Positions 8,153 through 16,551 of a stretch of DNA of 64,000 nucleotides are shown piece after piece (the first letter of the stretch is position 1; each line of letters opens with the position of its first letter). A model generated the notes under the pieces. That model was not told the DNA's origin. It did not search any database and saw only the letters and a list, made by a program, of their open reading frames with translations. The translations under genes and the position numbers were made by a program. The stretch comes from Nitrosomonas sp. Is79A3 (GTDB lineage Bacteria; Pseudomonadota; Gammaproteobacteria; Burkholderiales; Nitrosomonadaceae): positions 310,001 through 374,000 of the forward strand of contig NC_015731.1 of the NCBI RefSeq assembly GCF_000219585.1, in the 5' to 3' direction.

Positions 8153-10192
8153 CTAAAAGGGTCCTTCTCTATCAGTCGGGTGGTTTATGGTACGTACTTG
8201 CAGTACTGTTCTAATACCAAAAAATAGCATGCTGATGAGTACTGCCATGAACAGGCCAGCTAGCGATGCATTCATATAGTCATTAAAAATAACCTGCTGC
8301 ATTTGCTCAAGTGATTTAGCTGGTGCCAGAACAATGCCTTCCACGACTGAATCTTTATATTGGTTCGCGTGTGCCAGGAATCCGATACGCGGATTAGCAT
8401 CAAAAATCTTTTGCCACGCGGCGGTAAGCGTGCAGACGAGAACTAACGTTAGTGGAATAATGGTCACCCAGGCAAAGCGACCAAGCTTCATTTTAAACAG
8501 TACACAGGTACACAAAATCAGCGCAATACCCGCCAACATCTGGTTGGAAATACCAAATAACGGCCAAAGCGTATTTATACCACCTAATGGGTCAACCACC
8601 CCTTGGTAGAGAAAATATCCCCACCCAGCGACACAAAGACCTGTTGCAACCAGGTTAGCAACCAACGAATCTGTGTGTTTCATCCCAGGGATAAAAGAAC
8701 CTAGCAAATCCTGCAACATAAAACGCCCGGCGCGGGTTCCGGCATCTACGGCTGTCAAAATGAACAGTGCTTCAAACAGAATCGCAAAATGGTACCAAAA
8801 AGCCATCATTGCGGTACCACCGGTAAATTCCGATAGAATTTGTGCCATGCCAACTGCCAAGGTTGGGGCGCCTCCTGTTCTGGAAATGATGCTATGTTCT
8901 CCTACATTCTGCGCAGTCTGGGTAATCATCTCAGGCGTGACATAAAAACCCCATTGCGAGATAGTTTGTGCAGCCGATTCAGCCGTTGTGCCGATGATTG
9001 CCGCAGGACTATTCATAGCAAAATAGATACCTGGCTCAAGCGTTGACGCGGCTACCAGCGCCATAATCGCGACAAATGATTCCATCAACATCGCACCATA
9101 ACCGATGAAACGCGCATCGGTTTCATTTTGAATCATTTTCGGTGTGGTACCAGAAGCGATCAGCGAATGAAAACCGGATATCGCACCACAAGCGATGGTA
9201 ATAAACAGAAAAGGGAACAGACTACCCGACCAAACTGGACCGGAACCATCCACGAATTGTGTGAAAGTCGGCATTTTAAGTTCAGGCGAAATGAAGATCA
9301 CACCGATAGCTAACCCAACAATAGTACCGATCTTTAAGAAAGTGGATAAATAATCTCGGGGTGCCAGTAATAACCAAACCGGCAAGACGGAAGCAATAAA
9401 ACCATAAGCAATGAGCAGCCAAGTCAATTGTTCGCCTGTCAGGGTGAAAATAGCCGCTAGCGCGGGAATCTCTTGTACATACTGCCCGCCGATTATCGAC
9501 AGCATGAGTAGAACAAAGCCAATGAGTGATACTTCACCAATGGAACCAGGACGCAAATAGCGCGAATAAATCCCCATGAATAAAGCAATAGGTATCGTAG
9601 CGGCAACCGTAAAAGTTCCCCAGGGTGACTCGGCCAAGGCTTTAACGACAATTAATGCCAATACCGCTAGCAAGATCAGCATAATAAAGAACGCGCCAAA
9701 CATCGCGATCATGCCAGGCAATTGCCCGAGTTCGGACTTGATCAAATCACCTAATGAGCGGCCATCACGTCGGATGGATATGAATAGTACGATGAAATCC
9801 TGGACTGCCCCGGCAAACACAACACCAGCTAGCAGCCACAACATACCAGGCATGTAACCCATCTGAGCAGCCAGGATTGGCCCAACCAGGGGGCCTGCTC
9901 CGGCAATTGCGGCAAAGTGGTGACCGAACAAAACATACTTATTGGTAGGCACATAATCCATGCCATCATTGAGTTTGTAGGCAGGTGTCATGCGAGTGGC
10001 GTCTAATTTTAATACTCTATTTGCAATGAACAGACTGTAAAAACGATAAGCGATAATATAAACGCAGACCGCCGCAATGACGATCCAGATTGCACCGATT
10101 GAATCACCCTGCTGCAATGCAATGACACCAAAAGCACAAGCGCCAGAGAGAGAGAGCATCAGCCAGCCGAGCTTGGAGAGGAAGCTAGTCAT
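8153..10192 (-). CDS. cstA: carbon starvation protein CstA, peptide/pyruvate transporter
   Basis: This 679-residue inner-membrane protein has about 16-18 hydrophobic segments. The start ATG 10192 has AGGAG upstream. Strong family landmarks are NDGMDYVPTNKYVLFGHHFA, IAGAGPLVGPILAAQMGY, and FHSLIASGTTPKMIQNETDA; the C-terminal part has GTRAGRFMLQDLLG. Full CstA length is about 700. Family members import peptides or pyruvate under carbon limitation. In a putative autotroph this could recover pyruvate or peptides, but that is inference. It is co-transcribed with the YbdD-like gene. The reading frame is intact. Confidence 0.93.
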   Translation of the reverse strand: MTSFLSKLGWLMLSLSGACAFGVIALQQGDSIGAIWIVIAAVCVYIIAYRFYSLFIANRVLKLDATRMTPAYKLNDGMDYVPTNKYVLFGHHFAAIAGAGPLVGPILAAQMGYMPGMLWLLAGVVFAGAVQDFIVLFISIRRDGRSLGDLIKSELGQLPGMIAMFGAFFIMLILLAVLALIVVKALAESPWGTFTVAATIPIALFMGIYSRYLRPGSIGEVSLIGFVLLMLSIIGGQYVQEIPALAAIFTLTGEQLTWLLIAYGFIASVLPVWLLLAPRDYLSTFLKIGTIVGLAIGVIFISPELKMPTFTQFVDGSGPVWSGSLFPFLFITIACGAISGFHSLIASGTTPKMIQNETDARFIGYGAMLMESFVAIMALVAASTLEPGIYFAMNSPAAIIGTTAESAAQTISQWGFYVTPEMITQTAQNVGEHSIISRTGGAPTLAVGMAQILSEFTGGTAMMAFWYHFAILFEALFILTAVDAGTRAGRFMLQDLLGSFIPGMKHTDSLVANLVATGLCVAGWGYFLYQGVVDPLGGINTLWPLFGISNQMLAGIALILCTCVLFKMKLGRFAWVTIIPLTLVLVCTLTAAWQKIFDANPRIGFLAHANQYKDSVVEGIVLAPAKSLEQMQQVIFNDYMNASLAGLFMAVLISMLFFGIRTVLQVRTINHPTDREGPF

Positions 10193-10422
10193 TATTTTCT
10201 CCTAAGATAAAATGCTTTTTCTCACGATCATTCCTAGCTCGCTCGGTAGGCTGCGATGTTCTGATTACTTCAGGTGAAGCACTCTCGATTCCGGCAATGA
10301 TGCAAGATGAAGTGACTATTAATAAGAATTTTGATGACATACCATTTGCTCCATTAGGTTAAATTGAATAAACAAAATTTAACTGTGTAAGAATTTGTTG
10401 AATGATGATCATTTCACGGAGC

Positions 10423-10549
10423 CATATTTGACTCTATTTTTCGTTCCATTCATTGCTGTCGTTTGAAATTTCATCAATAATCGCCCTCTTTTGGCATGTC
10501 ATTCGGGAATTTAAAATCATATTTGACTCTATTTTTCGTTTCATCCATC
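10423..10549. repeat. direct duplication of a 32-bp segment at a gene 3' end
   Basis: The segment CATATTTGACTCTATTTTTC plus about 12 bp more occurs at 10423-10454 and again at 10518-10549, with two mismatches. The second copy codes for part of the lipoprotein C-terminus; the first lies downstream of its stop. It looks like a short tandem duplication that shifted the gene end. Confidence 0.7.
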
Positions 10550-10908
10550 GCATATTTCAAAACAACCCCATCCTGATTAAATATCACCACAATTTCTTTA
10601 GTGGTTACATTGGCGCCTCTAAAGAACCAACCAAAAGGTGGAATAAAATTTGTAAAATAAGGGACTACTCGACTAAATTTATAAGTCCATACCTCATCGC
10701 CAGAATCAGTGAAGTTGATACTTCCAGTATTTCCGAATTCAGAGATAATCTGAGCTTTTGTCGTTTTCCCCTCGGTAATCTGTTTAGAAACCGAGGATTT
10801 GGTCTGTTTCGCTATGCTTATATGTCCCGCAGTTGTGCAAGCGCTCAATACAGCAACCATAGCCAGCCATATGATGGTTCTTGCGGTCTTAGTGGTTTCC
10901 ATTTTCAT
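10474..10908 (-). CDS. small lipoprotein, paralogue of the one at 27077
   Basis: This protein has about 144 residues. The signal peptide ends at a lipobox (VLSACTT, Cys about 24). ATG 10902 sits at a better distance from AAGGAA than ATG 10908. The core KGKTT/EGKTTKAQIISEFGNTGS, FTDSGDEVWTYKFSR and KEIVVIFNQDGVV resembles BamE/SmpA-like folds (K-x-x-[IV]-x-x-x-FG then W-Y). The gene at 27077 shares the same motifs (GKTTKLEVTARFGIATS, FTDSGNEIWRYNYAR), so they are paralogues flanking the two signalling loci. BamE itself helps outer-membrane assembly. A similar role here is only a guess. Confidence 0.75.
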   Translation of the reverse strand: MKMETTKTARTIIWLAMVAVLSACTTAGHISIAKQTKSSVSKQITEGKTTKAQIISEFGNTGSINFTDSGDEVWTYKFSRVVPYFTNFIPPFGWFFRGANVTTKEIVVIFNQDGVVLKYAMDETKNRVKYDFKFPNDMPKEGDY

Positions 10909-11069
10909 TCCTTTTTCAAACGCGTTTCAGGTAAACGCAACCCTGCGGTAAGGCACTGTTCTTATTGATCCGAAGAATTTGGATCCTGTTCGGATTAAAT
11001 TACTTAAGCTATTTTCTATAAGGTGCAGCTACATCAGTAGCTCCATTTTAGGTTTCTCAATTGTGTTTA

Positions 11070-11819
11070 TTAACAACCTCCACATCCGCCACAGCCATTT
11101 CCACCACAACCTCCTCCTGTAATAATGTTTTTTGCGTAGTCATTTTTTAACTGGTGATAAAATCCATCTGGGATAGTTAATGCCGCATCTAGAGCAAAAA
11201 TGAAGGGTAGTCTGGAAGGTGATTTTTGGTCTATTCCTTCCCATTCACAAGCCAGATACCATGCTTCTTTCATGCCTTCTTCAAGTACGGATACGTCTAT
11301 CATTTCCTGTTTGGGTGTGTGGTGAACGAAATGACCGGCTCCGTATTGGCAGAATGTAGCGTATGATTTTGTATATACGATGAATTCATGCCAGGCTACA
11401 TCTATCACTTGTGATGGCATTGAAATAAAATTAGGAGTGATTCTGCATAATTGAAAGTATTGCCGAAGCCCTTGCATGACCAGTGACAATTGATCCTCAG
11501 ATAACCAAGGATAATGTTTACTGACACATTCCTTGACTGTCGGAGGAAACTTATACTGCTCAATGAAATCAATTTGCTTGTTTTGTTTAATCCTCACCTT
11601 GTTACACCAGAAAAACAGAGCGGTAAGTAAGATACATATTAAAAAAGCTGCCAGACTTTTTTCAAGGTATGCATAAGGAAGCGCGAAGACAATGAATATG
11701 AGATAAAAATCCATGAACTTACATAAGCCTGTTTCATAGAACGAAACCATCTTAGGTTTGAGCAAATACGGGTCTAATAGAATTGCTGCATTTGTATTTA
11801 ACTTTTCATGATCATTCAT
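11070..11819 (-). CDS. membrane protein with GRDP-like domain and Cys/Gly tail
   Basis: This 249-residue protein starts at ATG 11819 behind GGAGG. Two transmembrane helices lie at about 35-75 (FMDFYLIFIVFALPYAYLEK, FLICILLTALFFW). A C-terminal cytosolic domain has the conserved DVAWHEFIVYTKSYATFCQ and a following HHTP, which match the glycine-rich-domain-protein-like family. The last residues form a compact Gly-Cys tail (GGGCGGNGCGGCGGC), with five Cys in fifteen residues, typical of this family. It may bind metal. The role is unknown. Confidence 0.75.
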   Translation of the reverse strand: MNDHEKLNTNAAILLDPYLLKPKMVSFYETGLCKFMDFYLIFIVFALPYAYLEKSLAAFLICILLTALFFWCNKVRIKQNKQIDFIEQYKFPPTVKECVSKHYPWLSEDQLSLVMQGLRQYFQLCRITPNFISMPSQVIDVAWHEFIVYTKSYATFCQYGAGHFVHHTPKQEMIDVSVLEEGMKEAWYLACEWEGIDQKSPSRLPFIFALDAALTIPDGFYHQLKNDYAKNIITGGGCGGNGCGGCGGC

Positions 11820-12199
11820 TTCATCCCTCCTCAGATTAGGCGCTAATTCAGAAATTAATTATTAACGTAATTTTCATTATCAAACTGCATTTGAGTATGC
11901 CTAAATTTTCCCAGCGTTTTTTTGCGTAGAGCTACGCGTCTTAGGATTGGATGCTGTACCCGGTACAATGTGAACACATTGGGTGGCGCTATATGACTAG
12001 ACCTTGTGCTGATCTAGTCATATAGCAATAATTATCATTAATATCATTAAGTTAATAAATGGAAGGATAACTTTTGTCGCGAAGCCACATGTTCTGGCAA
12101 TGTCGTCTGTCATTATCTGGATGAATCTACAACAGGCAGATTGAAGAAAAGCTGTTGATTCAGCTTATCTAGCCAGCAAAGAGGTGGGGCTTCAAAACT
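11820..12199. other. intergenic region upstream of the signalling locus
   Basis: No supported gene. It holds the divergent promoter of the membrane protein gene and a long perfect inverted repeat listed separately. The right end merges into a kinase remnant. Confidence 0.4.
11988..12026. promoter_or_regulatory. 14-bp perfect inverted repeat
   Basis: GCTATATGACTAGA (11988-12001) and TCTAGTCATATAGC (12013-12026) are perfect inverted copies with an 11-nt spacer. No T-tract follows on either strand. It could be an operator for a dimeric regulator or a structured RNA element. It lies upstream of the RR1-HK1-RR2 locus, so a regulator site is plausible. Confidence 0.5.
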
Positions 12200-12392
12200 A
12201 TATCAAGTTAATTGCCCATGATAGGATTTGACATGGATTAATACGAAACAGAACATGCGAGAACGCACGAAAATAATGGGTGGCACATTCAACAGCATTA
12301 CTGTGCCAGATTAGGAAACGACTATCACAGCAGCAATGCCCCGAAAAAATAAATTTTTGAGATGCACACAATGGATACGAAATCATCTGTAA
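12200..12392 (+). pseudogene. 3'-end remnant of a histidine kinase gene
   Basis: From 12252 the plus strand encodes NMRERTKIMGGTFNSITVPD, a stop, then ETTITAAMPRKNKF and a normal end at 12392. This lines up base by base with the end of the kinase at 14097-15389 (NMRERMEILGGTFGIVTAPD then GTTITATMPRKNKL). Weaker homology reaches back to about 12200. It has the same overlap with the following regulator gene as HK1 has with RR2. The upstream 1.1 kb of the kinase is gone. Confidence 0.85.
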
Positions 12393-13990
12393 CACCCGTA
12401 AAAATTCTGCTGATTGACGATGAGCCTCCGTCAAGAAAAATGATGCGTAATGACATATTGAAAAATAGCCCTGATCTTCAAGTTATTGCGGAAGCCAAGA
12501 GTTCTCAGGAAGCACTTGATCATTTACAGAAACAAGACTTTGATTTGATCATCATGGATTATGTTTTAATCGATTTTAGCTATTTCGTCGACGGCCCCGA
12601 TCTAACAAGATCAATTCGCAAACAGTATCCTGAAATAAAGATTGTTTTTTGGAGTATATATAATTACCCACTAACCAAGAAAAGGGCATTAGAGGCAGGT
12701 GCAAATGGCTATTTTGCCAAAGAGACTGAGCCTGAAATAATTATAGCCGAGATCAGAAAAATTATGGGCCTCCCATCGACTCAACTCGAAGTTCCTGATT
12801 CTATTATGGATAAGCTAACAATACGGGAAGGGGAAGTATTTAAACTGGTAGGAGAAGCAAAATCAAGTAAAGAAATAAATGTGATTTTCTGGGTCAATGA
12901 GCAAATTGAAAGTTTTTATATCGAAAAACGATTAAATATAGACCTAAAGAAAGTATCGAGAGAAGAGACAAGCTATGCAAAAAAAGCGGCAGAATCTTTT
13001 AGAAAAGATATTAGATATTCAGGCTATCTCTTCAAAAGAGAGTGTACTAAAAACTTAGCAGTACGATACTCACCAGAAGTACTAATCTCATTAACAAATG
13101 ATGGCATGTCAAAGACATTCGCTGAGCTGAATCAATGGATTCAAAAACGGTATGAGGATGAGCAGGAAAAGACATACATCAAATCGCTACTGACCGAGTT
13201 TTATACAAAACAATTTTCAAGGCCCAGGAAAGAAGCAAAAGAATGCGCAGAAAAAAATCTGCAGGAGTATCTTAAATATAAGAAGTACGAGAAGAATTGC
13301 AACAACGAATCAACTGATCCAGTTACCCTGAGTGGGTGGGTAAAAACTTGCCCAGATAAACATGAGTTTAAAGCCTTAGCTGAATGGATTGAATCTAAGA
13401 ATAGTTATAAAGAAAAACAAAATATCTATTACGAAATGCAAGTTTGGATTAATGATCAAATCATTAATTTCTATATAGAGGATTTTCTTAAAAAAGACCC
13501 TAATGACGCTTCAAAAGATGATTTGGAAGAAGCAGAGGGTCACTTAAAAGATATCAGATCAAAAGGCTATAAATATAAAAATGAAAGTTACATAGAAAGA
13601 CTAGAAAGAGCGGACGTAAGAGATTTGAAGCTAAAAGATTTGGATTCCTGGATCGAGAAACAAATTAAGAATAAAGAGAGCAATAACAATGTATCGTTTG
13701 AAGAAGAAGCGAAACAGTATAAAGATGCTGATGACTATGATGGTGAAATTAAAGAAATAACTGAGACTGAGATCGATCCAGTAATAAGAAATGATAAAAT
13801 AAACAGAGATTTGCTAAATCTAGGAAAAAAATTGAACCTTAATCATTCAGAATTGATTAGAGCATCGCAGATTTTCTTTGGATCCCCCGGGGTTGAACAG
13901 GCAAGAATAGCTCAGCAATTGTTAGATAGCTTCAGCGCTTATCAAACTTTCTTAAATTCAGGGGAAAACGACGAATCACCGGATATTTGA
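12362..13990 (+). CDS. response regulator RR1 with a split LuxR-type HTH and repeat insert
   Basis: This protein has 542 residues. The receiver (12-136) is complete: acidic pair D19/D20, phospho-acceptor D66 (LIIMDYVL), switch S98 and K120. The first part of a LuxR/NarL HTH (about 150-177, KLTIREGEVFKLVGEAKSSK) follows. The C-terminal HTH half appears only at about 479-503 (KINRDLLNLGKKLNLNHSEL). The 300-residue insert is Lys/Glu-rich and repeats a module twice: WVNEQIESFY (177) and WINDQIINFY (362), each followed by DIRxxGYxxK (216, 397), then LNQWI/LAEWI/LDSWI. Start may be ATG 12362 or 12371. A decayed kinase end lies directly upstream. It is probably partnered now by HK1 downstream. Confidence 0.85.
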   Translation: MHTMDTKSSVTPVKILLIDDEPPSRKMMRNDILKNSPDLQVIAEAKSSQEALDHLQKQDFDLIIMDYVLIDFSYFVDGPDLTRSIRKQYPEIKIVFWSIYNYPLTKKRALEAGANGYFAKETEPEIIIAEIRKIMGLPSTQLEVPDSIMDKLTIREGEVFKLVGEAKSSKEINVIFWVNEQIESFYIEKRLNIDLKKVSREETSYAKKAAESFRKDIRYSGYLFKRECTKNLAVRYSPEVLISLTNDGMSKTFAELNQWIQKRYEDEQEKTYIKSLLTEFYTKQFSRPRKEAKECAEKNLQEYLKYKKYEKNCNNESTDPVTLSGWVKTCPDKHEFKALAEWIESKNSYKEKQNIYYEMQVWINDQIINFYIEDFLKKDPNDASKDDLEEAEGHLKDIRSKGYKYKNESYIERLERADVRDLKLKDLDSWIEKQIKNKESNNNVSFEEEAKQYKDADDYDGEIKEITETEIDPVIRNDKINRDLLNLGKKLNLNHSELIRASQIFFGSPGVEQARIAQQLLDSFSAYQTFLNSGENDESPDI

Positions 13991-14096
13991 AACCAAGGAA
14001 ATCAATACTCAAACGAGAGAAGGTTACCCCACCCGGCTCCTCCAGTATTTGCTCGGCACAATCATACAAGATCAACTCACCGCCTAAGAGGCTATT

Positions 14097-15389
14097 TTGA
14101 ATTCACGACGAAAGATATTCTTTTTTTCTTTAGGGCTTTTGTTTTCTGTAATAGGTGCAATTGCACTAACGATGTATTTTCAGATAATACAATTGAAAAT
14201 ATCGCAACACGCTTTAGTGGAACAAGCATATAAGGAAAGTAAGGATACTGAATTAAAAGGGTATGCTGATTTAGCTGTGCAATCCATTGAAAGTTTCTAT
14301 AAAACTGGCAAAAGAAGTCAAGCCAAACGCACTCTGAAGAATTTGAGTTTCGGATCAGATGGTTATTTCTTTTTGTATAATCTTGATGGGACACTGTTGA
14401 TGCACCCTCGTCAACCTGAATTGATTGGAGAGAATCTCTGGAAACTAAAAGATGCTAACGGAGACCCAATAATTCAAATGTTAATCAGTCGAGCACTCGA
14501 AGGGGGAGGATATGTCGATTATATGTGGCCAAAACCTTCTAACGGCAAAATAGAGCGTAAACGCTCTTATGTCACGGTACTGCCAAACTGGGGATGGGTG
14601 ATTGGCACAGGAATTTATATGAATGATGTTGATCGTGTGCTAGGCACGATTGATAGGCAAATATCTCATCTTATCTTTGAAACCATGCGTTGGATTAGCA
14701 TTATTGCATTAATCGGCCTTATAGTTATAGCGGTAGCACATAAACGGTTAGGCCAAGCAAGTGCGAGCAAAGAAATAGACGATGAATTGCATAGATCTGT
14801 TGGTCCAAAATTGGTTCTCATTATGAATTTATTGCGTGACGTAATGTATCAAAGAGCGAGAATATATGATCTTCCGACTCGGAATCTGCTTAAATCCATA
14901 TCAGTAGAAACGAAAGGAGCACTTGATTTAGTGCGAAAGATAAGGAAAAGGTATGAGCTTATGGGCTTATTGGAAGATGAGCTACGCGAGATTAAAAAGA
15001 GTTTCGAAAGAAGCTATCGCACACCTGTTCTTTTTACACTGGAAGGCAAAACAGATGATTTGCCTAAAGTTGCCAATGAAGAACTGTGCTCGTTAACAGA
15101 GGATGCGCTGAACAATATTGGCGAGCATGCGGCTGCAAGTCAAGTGTATCTCCACCTTCGGGTGGAAGCAGATAATATCAGGTTGACTGTCCAAGATGAT
15201 GGGATAGGATTTGACCTGGATTCATTCGAACTAGGCAGTGGAATTAAGAACATGCGAGAACGCATGGAAATACTGGGTGGTACATTCGGCATCGTTACTG
15301 CACCAGACAAGGGAACAACTATCACAGCAACAATGCCCAGAAAAAATAAATTATGGAAATGTATACAATGGGTGCGAAATCTCCTGTGA
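14097..15389 (+). CDS. Cache-domain sensor histidine kinase HK1 (NarX/HisKA_3 type)
   Basis: This 430-residue inner-membrane kinase starts at TTG 14097, after AGAGG; the first in-frame ATG would cut into the first membrane helix. TM1 is about 6-27 and TM2 about 197-215. The periplasmic part is a single Cache domain (YFFLYNLDGTLLMHPRQPEL, VLPNWGWVIGTGIYMNDVD), which usually binds small organic ligands. The dimerisation helix keeps the phospho-His (DDELHRSVGP, H232). The ATPase has the N-box (EDALNNIGEHA), DDGIGFDL and GIKNMRERM. Its 3' end overlaps RR2 by 37 bp, so expression is coupled. Confidence 0.9.
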   Translation: MNSRRKIFFFSLGLLFSVIGAIALTMYFQIIQLKISQHALVEQAYKESKDTELKGYADLAVQSIESFYKTGKRSQAKRTLKNLSFGSDGYFFLYNLDGTLLMHPRQPELIGENLWKLKDANGDPIIQMLISRALEGGGYVDYMWPKPSNGKIERKRSYVTVLPNWGWVIGTGIYMNDVDRVLGTIDRQISHLIFETMRWISIIALIGLIVIAVAHKRLGQASASKEIDDELHRSVGPKLVLIMNLLRDVMYQRARIYDLPTRNLLKSISVETKGALDLVRKIRKRYELMGLLEDELREIKKSFERSYRTPVLFTLEGKTDDLPKVANEELCSLTEDALNNIGEHAAASQVYLHLRVEADNIRLTVQDDGIGFDLDSFELGSGIKNMRERMEILGGTFGIVTAPDKGTTITATMPRKNKLWKCIQWVRNLL

Positions 15390-16300
15390 ATATTCTTCTG
15401 GTCGATGATAATCCAAGAAATCACATAATTTTTCATGCACATTTAAGAGATAACCATGATTTGCAAATCACTGCGGAAGCTGAGAACTCCCAGCAAGCAC
15501 TTGATCATTTGCAAAAACAAGACTTTGATTTGATTATCATGGATTACGAATTAGAAAGAGATGATCTCGATGGAGTCGATCTTACAAAAATAATTCGAAA
15601 ACAATATGGCGAGCAAACCAAAATTTTATTTTGGAGCATACGCGATAGTTCAATAGACGTGAAAAAATCAATAGAAGCTGGTGCAAATGGTTATTTACTC
15701 AAAGAAGCATATAAGGAAGAAGTTCTATCTGCAATAACTAGTGTTATGAGCGACGGAACTCCTACGCCTAAAACTCGGATTGACTTTGGAGAATTGACAG
15801 ACCAGGAAGAGGAAATAATGAAATTCTTAGCTGAAGGGAAAACAAATAGGGAAATTGCCTGGATTCTCTGGATAGACGATCAGATTATAGATTTCTATCT
15901 AGAAAATAGAAGGAAGATAAATCAAATAAAAGCACTGAATGAGGATATAAGAAACACAAGAAAGGAAGCTGATCTATTCAAAAAAGAAATTAGATCCTCA
16001 GGCTATCAATTCAAAAAAGAATGCCCTGTCAGACTCGAAGTACAAGACCTTCAAAGTATACAACCATCCTCAATAGGTGATGGTATGGCGCAGATTTCTG
16101 CTGAACTGGATTACTGGATCGAGGAACAATATGAAAATGCAAAGCACTGTGATAGTAAGGATGTAACTAAATATGTGATTGATAATAAGCTTAGAAAAGT
16201 AGAACGACACTATGCAAACATAATGGCTAAGCTAAAACTTAGTTCGCGAGCTGAATTAACCGAAGAGGCGATAGCTCACCGCTGCAACACCCAAAACTAG
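15353..16300 (+). CDS. response regulator RR2 with a split LuxR-type HTH, short insert
   Basis: This protein has 315 residues and overlaps HK1. The receiver (12-135) has D18/D19, phospho-acceptor D64, S95 and K117, and is nearly identical to RR1 in ALDHLQKQDFDLIIMDY. The HTH begins at 148-172 (LTDQEEEIMKFLAEGKTNRE) and ends at about 280-306 (KVERHYANIMAKLKLSSRAE), which is a textbook LuxR recognition and final helix. In between are about 107 residues with one module: WIDDQIIDFY (173), KEIRSSGYQFKKE (211) and LDYWIEEQY (252). It is the simplest member of the family in this window. No promoter of its own is needed because of the overlap. Confidence 0.88.
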   Translation: MEMYTMGAKSPVNILLVDDNPRNHIIFHAHLRDNHDLQITAEAENSQQALDHLQKQDFDLIIMDYELERDDLDGVDLTKIIRKQYGEQTKILFWSIRDSSIDVKKSIEAGANGYLLKEAYKEEVLSAITSVMSDGTPTPKTRIDFGELTDQEEEIMKFLAEGKTNREIAWILWIDDQIIDFYLENRRKINQIKALNEDIRNTRKEADLFKKEIRSSGYQFKKECPVRLEVQDLQSIQPSSIGDGMAQISAELDYWIEEQYENAKHCDSKDVTKYVIDNKLRKVERHYANIMAKLKLSSRAELTEEAIAHRCNTQN

Positions 16301-16388
16301 TCTGTATTGGTCTCGACATAATCTACATGTCATTTCCCCGTTAAGCCTGAAAATATGAATAAAACGATGTATTTAAATATGACATCGT

Positions 16389-16551
16389 GATTGCATTATT
16401 CCCCTTTCTTTGAATGATAAGCGATAGGCAATAAGTAGGACTACGCATTAGAGTTGCTAGCATGATTGCTTACAATGCATCCAGCTTATACATGTATCTT
16501 TAATAAGCCAATGATTGTAACTCTATGAACAAATTACGGAGGAACCACTTA
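16389..16551 (+). promoter_or_regulatory. upstream region of the protease gene, conserved in a second copy
   Basis: About 165 bp before the protease ATG are closely matched at 26556-26722 (for example TGAATGATAAGCGATAGGCA in both). The protease reading frame is gone in that copy, so the match reflects a duplication. It probably contains the promoter. The GGAGG at 16540 is the ribosome site. I do not assign -35/-10 boxes. Confidence 0.45.
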
